This document shows positions 46,609-61,600 of a stretch of DNA of 64,000 bases, piece after piece; the first letter of the stretch is position 1; the number at the start of each line of letters is the position of its first letter. A program made the position numbers and the translations under genes. Source of the DNA: Phallusia mammillata (lineage: Eukaryota > Chordata > Ascidiacea > Phlebobranchia > Ascidiidae). Location of the stretch: NCBI GenBank assembly GCA_003260075.1, contig QLIY01000590.1, positions 1 to 64,000 of the forward strand, read 5' to 3'. The notes beneath the pieces are model-generated. The model made no database searches. It was not told where the DNA came from and saw nothing but the letters and a program-made list of their open reading frames with translations.

Positions 46609-47621
46609 GCTGACATTTGTTCATCTGCTTCCAAACACATAGAACAGTAAACTTCCACTACTCCAAAAAGTGGTTTGAGGGTGGATGTAAAAAACATCTA
46701 TGACACAAAACTAGTCAGAACCATACCGACATTTGTTTATCTGTTTCTTTATACTTGTGACTTGTGAGTAATAGCGTAGGTTTGCACTGATCCAAATTAG
46801 AGCGGTTGGTGGGTGACAGTACAATACGAGCTACGTAGTCACAAGGTCATTTCTTACTTTCCATACGTAACCAAGGAACTGCCAAAACCGAAGAACAAAA
46901 AAGAGCTTCAATTAAGGACGATCCATTTTCGGTTTTCAACAAGGGAAATTTAGTGGGGGTTTACCGTAACAGGTCATGACGTCACCATGATAGCCCTGTT
47001 CCTTGTATTTGTTAAGCATATCAATATACTAGTAGTATATCCAGTCACAATATTTTAGAAGACCTGTTTTTTTTTAAAAAAGGGTAAGACTTTCCAAAAT
47101 TAGGTCGGGGATATTTGTGATCTGAAACACTAAGTTATTTAGGGGGTAAAACTTCCATGTTTATTTACCCGGCCCCCCCCCCGTCCTGTTCCTTGTATTT
47201 GTTAAGCATATCAATATACTAGTAGTATATCAAGTCACAATATTTTAGAAGACCTGTTTTTTTTTTAAAAAAGGTAAAACTTTCCAAAATTAGGTCGTGG
47301 ATATTTAGTTATTTAGGGGGTAAAACTTCCATGTTTATTTATCCGTTTTTGATTTTTTATGCACAGTGTGCAGTACATTTACAGTGTACTTATTTGTCGA
47401 TTTCACTCTTAAGGTACATAAATAGTAGTTAGTCTTTTAAAGTGTTTAAAATATGATAATTTTGCAAAAAGCATGGAGAAAGAGAAAACGGATGAGCTGA
47501 AGGACAGCGAAAATTTGGCTGTTTTCTATGGATTTTGGCCTAACCTAATAACAGCAGCCAGCTGTTTTGTGACTTTTACCAATTTTCTGCAATAAATTGC
47601 TAAAATCTAGAGTAAATCACA
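46609..47621. promoter_or_regulatory. divergent upstream region of MINPP1 and PHKA
   Basis: About 1 kb between the two start codons, less once the overlap duplicate is removed (46993-47172 recurs at 47183-47345 around the C block 47173-47182). It may serve both genes. I see no firm core promoter element. Confidence 0.5.
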
Positions 47622-50600
47622 ATGAGAAGCAGAAGTAACTCAGGTGTAAAACTTGATAACTATGCCCGGGTTATACAAAAAAGCATCCTAAAGTATCAGG
47701 TGAATCTTGTTCTTTATATTCATGCTTGACGCAATGCAATATGCAAGAATTGCAAGTGGAGCTTATTTTTGGCATGGTTGTGTCTTGCTAAGCAAATGTA
47801 GATAGCACTTTCTGACTTTGTGGAATTGTGTACAGAGTGTGAAGTTAAATTTCAGACCTGGATTAAACAGAAAATAGCAGGAAAGAAAAGGTTAATTGCA
47901 GACATTATTTTTATAAAGTGCTCTGAAAAGCTTGAGAAGCTTAGAATAATTGTGTCAAAACTTTAGAGTCGTATTTCTTTTTTGTTTTCAAGATACCAGC
48001 ATTGTACTCTGGTTTCATGTTGATAAAAAAATAGCAAATGACTTTTTTTTAAAGGTTTGTGTATTAAATTTCTTTTATTTCCATTTTAGGATCCAGTGAC
48101 TGGATTGTTCTCTGCAAGTGAAGGAGAACCTCATGCATGGGTCAGAGACAACCTTTACTCCATACAAGCTGTGTGGGGTTTGGCTCTCGCTTACAGACGA
48201 CAAGCTGACCTGGATGAAGATAAGGCAAAATGCTATGAGCTCGAACAGGTTTGTAGTACAAGTATCACAGCCCACATTTTTGAGTCAGCTTAAATGCTTA
48301 GATACATACAGTGGTGGGATTAAAATGTTTTGTCAGCCGGTTCTATCACAAAAGTCATATTTTTCAGCCGGTTCTGTTACAAAAAGTCCATTGACAGTAA
48401 CCAGTTATGCTAACCGGTTTGCTGATTTCATAAAATTTCATGAGACGGTTCTATAGAACCGGTGCGAAACGGCTAAATCCCACCTCAAGATACATATAAA
48501 TAACTGTGGAAAAAAATCATTTTTTACAGAGTGTGGTCAAGTGTATGAGATCTTTACTCATGTGCATGATTCGACAATCAGAAAAGTTAGAAAACTTTAA
48601 GGTAGTTTTTGTTTGTTATTTTGTGTTTGTATTTAAACTGCAATATATAATTGTGTGACTGTCTGATAAATTGACTATCAATGTTACACTTTTAAACTTG
48701 CAGACCAGTCAATCAGCCAATGATGCATTGCATGCTAAATATCATTGTCGGACTCGTTCAATTGTGGTTGGAGATCATGACTGGGGACATTTGCAACTTG
48801 ATGCTACAGGATTATATATTCTTATGCTGGCACAAATGTCAGTATCTGGTAAGAATATTTGCATTATCAAAAACAAAGAGCATGAGGTCTATGATCCCCC
48901 CCCCCAGTATCTGGTAAGAATATTTGCATTATCAAAAACAAAGAGCATGAGGTATATATATGATTTTTTATGCCTAGTTTAAGTTGAAAAATATATATGA
49001 GATGTTGAAAAGTTTTTGCTTTTCCAGGACTGCAGATAATTTACAGTCTGGATGAAGTTGCATTTGTCCAGAATCTGGTTTTCTACATATCAAGTGCATA
49101 TCGGACACCGGACTATGGGATTTGGGAGCGAGGGGATAAAACGAACCATGGTGTACCTGAGTTAAATGCCAGTTCAGTTGGAATGTGCAAGGTAAAAGGA
49201 GAAACATACTGTTTGTATTCTTAAGATACCTACAAAAGTTTACATCAATCTTCTAATATATTTCAAAGATGGGTACTATTTAAAAAAAACATTTAGTTAT
49301 GCCACACTGTTGATATAGTTGTAATTAAGACTGTATTCTTTGAAGGACATGGTTAAGCCAAAGAAACTTGCACTGTAATGTAATGACCTGTTATTTAGGC
49401 GGCACTTGAGGCAATAGATGAGCTCAATCTGTTTGGATCCAGTGGGGGACCACAGTCAGTTATACATGTTACTCCTGATGAAAAAGCATTATGTCAAGCT
49501 ATTTTGGAAAGCATGCTTCCCAGAGAATCCAATTCCAAGGTACATACTGTTAGCAGTGATGATAAATATTGGTGTCAAAATATGCTGTATTTTTAATTTG
49601 TCATTTAACAGGAAGTAGATGCTGGGTTACTGAGTATTATTGGATATCCTGCATTTGCTGTAAATGATCTACATCTAGTTGACATTACAAAACAAGCCAT
49701 TGTCAATAAGTTACAGGTTTGTAGCATTTTTAACAATAAATTATTTGCATTTAAACAAATGTTTATTGCCAATACAAGTACCAATTTCAAATTTTGGAAT
49801 ATGAACTTACTTTCTTAGGGAAGGTATGGATGCAGCAGGTTTCTTCGTGATGGATACAAAACTGCATTGGAAGATTCATCGCGCCTCCACTATGAATTGG
49901 CTGAGCTTAAGGTAAGAAACAGTGTCTCCAGTTTCTAAATATCTCTGCAATAGCGATGCATGTGTTTTTTAAGTATTTTATGTTGTTGTAGAATCACAGA
50001 AATGTCAAAAAAAGTTTTGGGGGTAGCACCATATGTGATCATTGTAGTAGAAGCACTTGCCTCCATTTTGTAAGGTTGCTGGTCCTACACCTATCCCAGC
50101 TTTTTGTGTTTTTCATGAGCAAATCGCTTGGTGAATTTGTGCCTTGGTGAACATTTTAGCACAATTGTGTTGCTACGATTCGTTTCAACCGTGAAATATA
50201 CCCAACTTAACTCAACTGGGGTTACCATTTTTTTAATACAGATGTTTGAAGACATAGAATGTGAATGGCCAGTATTCTGGGCATACCTTATACTGGACGG
50301 AATTTTTAACGACAATGGACAACAAGTGGTGGAATATCATGATGCACTAAAAGAGATTTTGGTTGTACATGATGATGTTAAATGTATTCCTGAACTTTAC
50401 ACTGTACCAGCGGAAAGGGTAAATAAGTTAAATAAGTATAGAGAACATTTCAAGTGATCTGGGTTATTACATAGATAAGCAATTGTGTAAGCCTGAACTT
50501 TGCCTTATAACAAAAGAAATGATTGCAGAATCAGGCAAAATGTGTTTAGGTCTGTAAAACACAATTAGTGGTAACTTGGTAAAAAAAATAGCGCTGGGCC

Positions 50601-52556
50601 GAAACTATTGTTTTAGTGTATTTGATTGATTGTCAATTGTTCGATTTACATCAACACCATTTTTATTGGCCAATGTGACATTTCCCATGCCACAATTATT
50701 TTCTCATTATATCATAGCACATAAATTCAACATATCCTGCAGACGCAAACAATTAATGCATCAACAAACGATCACTCAGTGCTATCCGAATTGAGACACT
50801 TTATTTTGCAATACATGTTAAAAACTTTTTCACAAGTACTGTTAATTAAAACAATAAATATTCTTGAGTTGATGCAGTTTTAAGACTAGTTATTACCTGC
50901 AAAGTGGTTGGTGAACTGAACTTCTCATCTTTTTTGCATTTTTGTAGGTGGAACATGAAAAAACGAATCCTCACAGTCAAGATCGTATTCCCACGGGTAA
51001 GTTACCCCACCTTTGGGGCCAGTCCCTCTATTTGCTGGGTCAACTCCTCATGGACGGTTTTCTTGCCCCTGGTGAAATCGACCCACTTAACCGAAGATTT
51101 GCAACTGCCCCAAAACCCGACGTTGTGGTTCAAAGTAAGTCACCTTTGACCTCTGACGTTTCTGATTTTGCAAAGTGCTCTACGTTAACTGTGCGTAGCT
51201 ATAAGCGTTACATGCCACAAAAACTCGTTTGTGCCATGCCGGCGTCGAATGCAACGCTACAACTATACGTTAGTGTTATTATTACCCAAAGCTGTCTCAC
51301 CAATCACAATAACGTTTGAAATTAATTTTCAACAACTGGTTTAGCCTTGAGGAGCCAAAATTATTTGTTCAAAGTGGTATGCCTCTAGGTTTAGAAGTTC
51401 AAGAACCACTGACCTAAAGCCATTATGTTACATGTCATTATGTTGCAAATGTCGAACTGTGTAGTAATGTAATACCCTGTCGTCCGTTGGATACTAAACC
51501 CAAATAATGCTTTGTCATCGGGTTTAGCTAATGGCCAACAGTTCAAAATGATCCTTTAGTCAATAAATTTACTATAAAGTAAGATAAACCATAACAACAC
51601 ACACTAAATTTGGTATCAAATTATTTGTAACACGAACATGGCACAGAACCACAGATGTAAGCTTTTTCGGCATTTCGTTCCGTTAATGCCCTCAAGATTT
51701 GACAACGTATTTGCAATAACTCGTATACAGAAAGGCAGACAAACCTGTTTAGCAAGTTTGTCGCAGGAACCAATTAAAACCCGCTTCAAGTTAGAATCAT
51801 CACATATATTCACAACTTGGCTTAGTATTCATTCAATACCGACTCATAGACCAATTATATCAGTCATACTCATGAGTAACATCGATATTTTTGTGCGGTC
51901 TGTCATTCGCCAAGATTAAATCGTAAAATCACATTATGACGTCACTTAGCTGCTTTTCGTGTCCGGATTAGGAAAGTCCAAACTTTTTTCGTCACCTCAA
52001 TTCCAAAGTGGTGTAATAAGTGGTTTAATTTATCATGTTGTGACTATTTGCAGTTGCGATACTTGCTGAGGAAAAGAGATACCAAGCCATGTTAAAAGAA
52101 AAGCTTGGAGTTCACGCGAAAACCTTAGACGAGATTCATCCTATTCGGTAAGTGCAAGTCTAGGATGTTACTGGGTGCTGTGTATTAAATTTGGTGCTTG
52201 CTTTGGGTTTGTTTGGTATATTTGGGGATGTGGTCGCATAGGTAATTGATAACATGGTTTACAAACAAGATAAATGTGTGCTTTCGTGTTGACTATATAA
52301 CACCTGTTGATTGTATCTGTTTAGTTTTTAGGCATTATGTGCCGTCAGTATCACACACGAAATAAAGATATATTAGGTTTAACTTTTTTGTTCTTCATAC
52401 AACTTACACATGCTTGATTTCGACCTTTGTACTCGTGTGACCAAAGTACTAGACCAGGGGTGGGGAACCTTTTTGTGTATAAAGGCCACCAAACGGTTTA
52501 TCGACACTCGTTTAGGCCGCATAGACTATTTTCCAGACCGAGGACAGTGGTGTTCA

Positions 52557-52613
<57 letters not shown>

Positions 52614-55600
52614 TTACATAATGGTCGTTTTGCTATTCCCTCGTAGAGTTGTAGGACTTACGGTTCAAGCTAAATAAAATTACTCACTACATTTCCACCT
52701 TCACTCCAACATTCAGGATTTATTTAACCTAGAAACTCGCTTGTTTACAAATATCAATGATCTAAGAGCAGCTTGTGACATCACAGACGAGTTTAATACA
52801 TTCGATTATGCGCAAACAATTGTTCTTTTGCAACACAAATAAGATTGTAGAACCTTGGGCTTTTAGTAGTCCTGCTGAAATCGCTTTGTTTACCGGGACC
52901 ATTTGGCTCTAGTTTGAAAACCGCTGTCCTATAACTAATCAAATTATAATGTGGAATTAAGGTCAAAAAATACGTTTCTGTCCATTTTTCAGCGCCTGGT
53001 GCAGTCTGTAATATCAACATTCTAAAATGTATTTTGACATCGTAGGCCGCACTTAGTGAGCTAAAAGGCCGCAGGTTCCCCACCCCTGTACTAGAGTCTA
53101 GGTGGGCAACCTTTTCCCATGCTCGGGCCAAAAAGTGGTGATATATTGCGGCGGCAGGCCGCAACGATTATTATGCAATAACAGAGCAGTGCAAGGCAAA
53201 GTCAAACATACAATGATTTTGTCTATGTACTTAACAATGCCTATTCTTGGTAATAAACTAATAACTATTAACGTTTAATGTAACAACCCTTTGGTATAAA
53301 AATGGGCTTTAACACATACATTCCGTCCGGCCGATCAAAGTAAAATACGAGTCGCGGGCCGCTCAGAAGTTGCTGGAGGGCCGGAGGCGGCCCGCAGGCC
53401 GTAGGTTGCCCACCCCTGTACTAGACAAACAGAAAAATTAATGATTTTTGCGTTGTGACTTGTTTGAATTGTATTATTTATTTTTCTTGTAGCGTGCAGC
53501 CAGCTCGCATCCTAGCCTCGGTCTACTCTCACATGGGGAGATGCCCTAAACTGAAACTGTCCGGGCGACCAATGACAGAGATCGGAATTCTCGGTACAAG
53601 CAAACTCTACATTATTAAAGGGCATACGTTTGCATTTATTCCCAACGTAAGTATTTTCACAAAAAATCACATGTGTAAAGTTTCATCCTTTTTGTTGTAG
53701 TTTGCCTAGAGATTTCCGCACCCCCCCCCCCTCCATTGAGAGTCGTAACAAATTTGCCCATTATTTTGAAGAAATAAAGTAGGCTACGTTGCCGATTGGT
53801 GTATTACTGTTTGAGCACCGACTGACAACGTTTCCATGAATTCCCCCCTTGACAATTTAAAACATTTTCATTCCTCTCTTATATGCAACATAGTAGATGC
53901 CAAATCTAAACCATACAAATATCGTCAGAAGTGTTTTTTTTTACCAACTTTACAGACCCCCCCCCCTACGTTTGCATTTATTCCCAACGTAAGTATTTTC
54001 ACAAAAAATCACATCTGTAAATTTTTATCCTTTTTGTTGTAGTTTGCCTAGAGATTTCCGCATAATGTTTTCCATTGAGAGTCGTAACAAATTTGCCCAT
54101 TATTTTGAAGAAATAAAGGACGTTGCCGATTGGTGTATTACTGTTTGAGCACCGACTGACAACGTGTCCATGAATTCCTCCCTTGACAATTTAAAACATT
54201 TTCATTCCTCTCTTATATACAATGCTAAACCGTACAAAGTATGCTAAACCATACAAATATCGTTAGAAGTGGGGTATTTTACCAACTTTACAGGTTATAT
54301 TTCCAGAGCTAAAGTGTCTATTTACAAACAACATGTACAAATTAAACTAACTTCCTCCCCTAAAGTTTTAAAATTAATTCCTTGAGTAATTCCTTCCCGG
54401 ATGGGAACCAATGACATAACGCATCTGTTTCAACAAATATAGATCTGTATTTTTGAGACCTTATTTTTTTGGGGGGCATTAGCCCCCCCCCCTATTTCCA
54501 GAGCTAAAGTGTCTATTTACAAACCACATGTAAAAATTAAACTAACTTCCTCCCCTAAAGTTTTGAAATTCATTCCTTTAGTAATTCCTTCCCGGATGGG
54601 AACCAATGACATAACACATCTGTTTCAACAAATATAGATCCGTATTTTTGAGACCTTATTTTTTGGGGGGGCATTAATGTTTTTTATTTGTGACATCTGT
54701 GTTTCGTGTGTACCTTGTACAATGTTTTCTACTTTACAGTTACTTGACCAACGTGACTTTTACATGACACTGGACACTGACATGTTGATTGACATGATGC
54801 TCACTGAACTGCAATACTTGTCTACATACTGGAATATGTTGGGCAGACCCATTATCACTGTTCCAATACACCGTGGCATGCTAAGTAGGTCCATTTTTTA
54901 GTTAAACCTCAGTAGACTGCATAGATTTAATGCTAAGTGGATTTAGTTGTGAACTAACTTGGCTATGCTTATTGCTGATGCGTTTTCCCCCCTGGTAACC
55001 ATGGTAACAAAACAGCTTTTAGATAATCAAGTCTTTTTACAGCCGAAGACGGTGAAAGTTTTAAACCATCACTCATTTCGACCTTGCGAAAAATTCAAAG
55101 TGGCTACCTGTATGGCGTGAGGTATGATCAGTATTCAAAGAATATATGCGCTAAATATTTTAATATAGGTACTAACGGTACAACTTAGGCTTTGCAATCA
55201 TGCGAATTCTTTTGTGGTTCAGACGAATCCGGTTAATCACACACCACTTAATTGCATAGAACCCGCAAATTTTAACCTTAGCTATTTGTTAAGAAAATCG
55301 TCCGGTTTATAGCATAATCCAGTTAATTGCACAAAAAAGTTAGGTATGCGATTGACTGGATTTTATTTCATTTCTACAGAGTTGTTCTTGGACCCTTGGA
55401 GAGTTTTCTCAGCACTTCATGTTTAACTCGCTTGACTTTCCTGGAAGATGAAAGTAAGAACAGCCACTCCGATGTACCGAATCGGCTAAATTTCGAGTCG
55501 GCCGAAACCGAATATTCGGCGATTTTGCCAGATAAATTTTGCCGAATCAACCGAATCATTTATGACGTCACGCGAAGTCGTACCCTACGCGTTTGACATG

Positions 55601-58600
55601 AAAACATAATTTTATCTACCAGGCAATTCGTGCAGAATGGTTGCGTTTCGTCCTTATTTTAGTTTTGTGGGGTTGGACATTGCCTCAAGCATGATTGCCA
55701 ACCCGACAATGAATTACTGATTTTTTGTCTGCAGTGGAAAAAGCGTCAATGTGTTAAAAAATATAATGATGGACGCGATTTTCGTTGGTACTAAGAAGAA
55801 AAGACACGTTTAACGCTTTAAATGTGTATTAATAAAAGATTCGGTTTCGGCCGAATCGCAACAAATTATTCGGCCGAAACTGAATCTTTGCAAAAGTGGC
55901 CGATTCAGCCGAATATTCGGTACATCTCTACACTAGACCACAATTGTGTCGTAACTAAACCGTATATGTGTAACTTTCGGAATCTATTTCAACAAATTTC
56001 GGGCTTCGTGTTCGCGCACAAATTTTAGACCCGAATCCTGATTTAAATACTTGCCTAATTCACAAAAGAAAATATACTGAAAGTTTTAATTTATTTAGGT
56101 TCTGTTGACTCGGCGTTCATTGACCTTCTTCTCAGTCGACCCCCGACTCGTATCCACCGACTCCACAGCGACACCGGGCGGTTTCTCGCGTCACCTGTGA
56201 CCGAGTCTGGGCCGGAAATGACGCAGGAAGAACAGCGTAACATCCTGCAAGCGCGATTGGCTGGGCGATTACGTCAGCGAAGAATTTCTGCGGATTTGAC
56301 CAGTAATCATATGATTTTTTGCATGGGTTTTTAGCCCTTTAAGTTTCACGAATTGGTTTACTCACGTGATTTAGTCCCATCAGTTGTAGGTGTAGGCCTT
56401 AAACCGTCTGTAGTTTGTAGTCAAAAACTGCAGCTTTTCATTTTAGGTTTTAGTGCTCAAGCAGTAATGGTAAGGTTAATACGCGCAGTATGTTAGACGC
56501 AATCATTAAAATGCACGATGTTTCTTTAATTTGAAATCACACGCTTGTAGCAGTAATGCTTTTGCTAACTTAAAATTCTTACCTGGTACTTTATACTCCG
56601 CGCACGTTAGATGGCGCTATTGTTCCTTAATTTTGTGCATAGCTGCATCTTGACTGTAGTTGGGCGAATGGTCCGGCGCGATAAATGCATATTCGGACAT
56701 AAAAAAACTTTACCGGGATTCGCCAGAAGCGTCCTGGGTTCGAACCCCGTGAGAAAAATATCTTGACTGCAGTTATTAAACGTCTATTCAAGTGATCGAT
56801 AGTAACAAGAGCCAACACACAGTGCTTTGCCTGAACCTATGATGTACGCATGTCGGTTTTCAACACTTACAAAGTGATGTAAGAGTTCTTCAGCACAATA
56901 CCTGCACATTTTGTTGTAATCCTTTAGATTGTAGCAAAACTTTTCACTCATATCCACCATGTATTTTTCTTTCCCTTATATAGGTTCCCTGGTAGGCCCT
57001 GGTAAGTTTCAGACTGCATATACTGTAAACATAGTGTACTAATTCCTAATTCGTAGCGTGATAAAGCGGTGGCATAACCCAGATCCTGGATAATCATTTT
57101 TTTCAATTGCTGCTTCCCTACTTCACACAAATTTCACTTCTTCACATATCACATTGTGTGCTGGTGGACACACCTCAAACACGCCCCTAAATGGGCTTCT
57201 TTTAAACAGGGCGTCAAAAAGATCAGAATATTTGCCATTTGCTTTCAACTTTGGTTTCGTTTCATTAAGTTTAAATTGATGATCATTTTGACACCCTGGT
57301 ATATCCATATCTTTTGCATGTTGTAGTTGCTTTATGCTTGCGTGTGTTTGAATGTCATCTTTGCCAATCACAATGGTCAAAAAGTTTGGACTAAAATCAC
57401 AAAATACTGGACACCACAGAAATTTAAATTCAGTTTTACATCGCACTGAAAAAACTTTCTTAAAATATTCGTGCCATCTGATTACAGTCCCACAAAAATT
57501 ATGTTAGTTTTCCGTCGTTTGAAAGTTACGAACCTTGCGTTTAAAAAGTCAACATTTTTTACACTGAGTTTTCTCATCACTGCATGCCTATTAGTTGCAT
57601 GCAAAATGGAATTATTGTGATTTTGTGCAACTTCTGATAATCTGTTTGTAGTGAGGTTTTCGTGTGTGTAGTGATCATAACTAAAATCGGCACTGAAATT
57701 TATTATTGTTGCGCATGGCTAAAAAACACGTGTGCTGTAAACATATTTATGTCTCATACCGTATGACATCAGTTGACATTTTCAGATATTGCTCTATTTA
57801 ACGAAGCTCTTCAGAAAAAGATGCGAATCAGCGAAAGGTAAAAAGTTGCCACATTTTTTCGACTGCGCCTTAGACTTGGATTATTGTTTTAAAACATTTT
57901 TATCCGTTTTTTTACAACTTACAACTTATCATCATAATAAAGTGAAAATAATATAAAGTTTAGATGCTTTTTACTAATATGTGCTGGGAAATCTGGAAAT
58001 AATTGCAACATTTTTATACTGTAACCAATTTGCATAAACACGCATGTAGGGACCCATACGATTTTGCTTGCACAAACAATCTTATTAGTAGGTCAAATAA
58101 TGCTATATAGTAAATCGTTAAATAGTAAAAGAATACATAGAATGGCAATATATCGGAAATCCACCCTTCTGATATTACATTTACATATTTCTAACAACTT
58201 AGTGCGGCTTTGGACGAGGAAAGCAACCCTGAGGTGTTAGTACGCCAACTACAGACCTCCGGAACATTATGGGAACAAGCCGACATCCTCAATGCCCTCT
58301 ACAGACTCAAGTAAGTTTCTATCGTCTGGCAAAACAGCCTAAACAAAATCATTGCTCTAAAGTCTAAAGAAACCCCATCGTTCTGGGGTCAAAACGTCAG
58401 CAAAATCACCAATTCTTGAGTATTTTATCTAGCACCACACCAGTTGGGCGATAACTTTGTTTAATATGCAACCTTTCGGACGAGACGTGTGTTTGTGTAG
58501 TATGTTACACAATGACCTTTCATTTTTCTACAGAGGAGCTAATTGGGATTCGATGATTGACGGGAGAAGCGGTTCAACTGTAAGTGATCTTATTGAGGAG

Positions 58601-61600
58601 TTGTACGAACGTGCTGGCCAGCAGGGAAACTGGATGGTTGTGAGACAGGTGCGAGTAATAAGCTTGATGGTTACGCCTATGCCCCATCCCATTTTCTTGC
58701 AATGCGCCACTTGTTGTGAATTGTGTAAAATCTGCTAACGTGAAAACTCACATCGCAGACAAAGTTTGTTGAATACCGCAAAGGGCATTTGCAAATTATT
58801 TTTGTGTGAAAAACCAAAATTCTGTGAAAAATTCTGTGAAAATGCTTACGCTTAGGGCTATTGTGGTTACAATGAGGTTGTATAGTAAAGTTGCGTTAAA
58901 AACTCATAGCCTAGCCCTAAATTTAGTTGTTAACTCTATTTTTTTCACGGGGTTGAACCCAGGACGCCCAGAAGGACGAATCCTGGTCATTGTTGATGTC
59001 AGTGTTGGGACCCCTGCCCTCGACCATTCAACCAAGTTTCTTCCCCCTAACCTTGTCTTAATGCTGGTTTAAATAGTTGTGCTTTTTACGCCGCCAATCT
59101 GTATTTAATAAACTTTGTGTGATGTGAATTCTTACGTTAGTACACGCAACAGGGTTAATTATAGGCAGACATTTATGTACCAATTTACTTTGCAGATGAT
59201 AGGTTTGTTGCATCGTCGTGTGTGTGGACTCGCTCAATCTACCACTGACTTATTGGTGAGGCAAAAGCAGGTCACGGTTGGACTTCCCAAGGAACCAAGG
59301 GAAACGACCATAGTAAGGTAATATTCTATCATTTAATTAATTGTTTTTCACTTCTTATACTCAACATACTGTATGAAACCTTCTGTAAACATATTGCAAG
59401 ACTTTGATTCTATTTTCAATGCTACGTATTTTTCCCCTGTCTTGAAGGCTTTTCCATTTACACTGTGTACACTATGAGGCTAATATACAAGCTAAACTGG
59501 ATAGCTTGGTTAGTAAGGCAACTGCTCGAATAGGTTTGGGCTCGTGCGTTTAAATTTCACCACAGACCAGTTTGTTTGTACCTAGCTCTTCGGAAAACAT
59601 TTAGCTGTGACCAGTTCATAATCTATAGCTAATGCATACCATGGTATGTGATGCAAACCAAAATTGCAGACGTTTGGTTATCTAGTAAAAAAACACCAAA
59701 CTTTAATGATATTACTTGGTAGTGACATTGTATCGATACTTACATATATTTTATTTTATAGACCCATGCCCAACGATGAGCTTCTAAACATAATAATTGA
59801 ATCGTTTGCCGAAGACACCGATATGGCAGTTCTTACGCAGGTAAGCGTTTTACTAGGGATGCATTAGGCAAAAGACCCAAATGAAAATGTACGATTTGTA
59901 AAGTTTTGTGTACAGCACTTGTTTGGCTGTTTGTATATTCCAAGGCATTTCGTTTGTGTAATGTTTTGTTCAAAAAATTAGCGTTTATAGACCTGAACGC
60001 GTAAACCTCTGTAAGACAAACAAAGTTGAATGATCCATGCTAAATTTCAACCTTATGTTTGTTCTTATGTAAAAAAGCGACATTAACCTTTGCTTGATGG
60101 TGGCAAATTCTGTCAGCTTTCTAACAGCATTGCATGTTTGTGACGCAGGAGATCATTATGTACCTCGCCATGTTCATTCGCGCCTCACCTGAGCTCTTTA
60201 ACGACCTCTTGCGGTTACGGGTGGGCCTTATAATACAGGTGGGTGGTGCACTGCATGCTGTTGCATGGCAAGTTTTTTTGTGCAATTGGTGGCAATTGTA
60301 TTTTGATACTGGTGGTAGTTTAATGCTGTGTTGTTATACTGGAAGGTCAATTGCAAACTGTAGACCCATGGTCCACCAGTGCACCAAGAAAACAGTAGGC
60401 CACAGAGTCATTCAAACTTGTAGTATTATATGGGAAAATGAATTGTTATAATTGTATGTAACCGTCCAATGGTAAAGTCTGACACTATGTAAAGAGCGAC
60501 AAACCGATTTTGGCTAAATATTTGTGCCACTCCTTAAAAAAATGGGAGCTGCTGACACTTTTTTCACACTGAAACTCAAGTCTTCTGGTGCCCCTATATC
60601 TAAAAATTAACTTGTCCTTTAATAAATAGTCCACATGTTTATTATGGGTTCCCTTATCTGAAATATTGTCTCTTCCTATTAAATTACAGTTTAACTTCAC
60701 ACATAGTGTAGACTGTAGACGTAGAGTAAAACGAACCGACAATCCAATAAAATTATTTAGTGAAAAAAATGCTGTAATACCCCCTGCCTACTTATCCCTT
60801 GTTAAATTACCCCTTTGGGTGTATTTACCAATTTAAGTTAAGTCAAATAACCAGAACTTGTGACTGAGATGGCGATGAATTAATATAACGCAGTTTTCCA
60901 ACCGTCCCGGTCCTAATCTATATTTTGTACAAGGGTTGTAAAAATATGGTTTTGAGTCCCAAAACTTAATACGCACGTTTGCCTTTAAACTTACACCTTA
61001 TCGAACTTAAAGGTTATGGCAAGCGAACTTGCCAGACATCTGCGCTGCTCCGGAGAGGAAGCTTCCATGCATCTGATGAGTCTCAGTCCTTTTGAGATGA
61101 AACAACTTATACACAATATCCTGAGCGGCAAGGAATTCGGTGTCATTAAAAGCAGTAAGAAAAAACATCTTATTGCCTTTACATAAAAATTCAACTCTGA
61201 TATTTTAAATGTTAGAGTTGACTTTCCGGGTCGGCTTCGGGCTTTAGTTGAAATAAAACGGGTTTACACTAGGCCAGATTTGTGTCGTAATTTCACCTTG
61301 ACTAATCTATCTTATGGGCCAATAGTTCGGGCTTAATTTCATCAAAATTCTTGTGTCGCCCCCCAAATTTCAGGCCCATTTTACAACTCGACTGAAAGTC
61401 ATGTTTGGATCATGGGTGATTCTATTTCGCCTTTTTCTTAATATACATTTTACGTTTAGCGCGTCCGACTCCTGGCACATCAACTGTAAAAGAAATTGCT
61501 CTGCAAACCGAGCGATCTTCGAAGGGAGACAAGTCGAAATTAGTAAATATGAAACGAAAGTTGAAAGTAAGTTTCACTATACTGCATGGTTCTAACTATA

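Noticed and set aside
50030-50100. Possible tRNA-like SINE before PHKA exon 9
   Set aside because: Some resemblance to a tRNA anticodon region, but no B box and no second copy found in the window.
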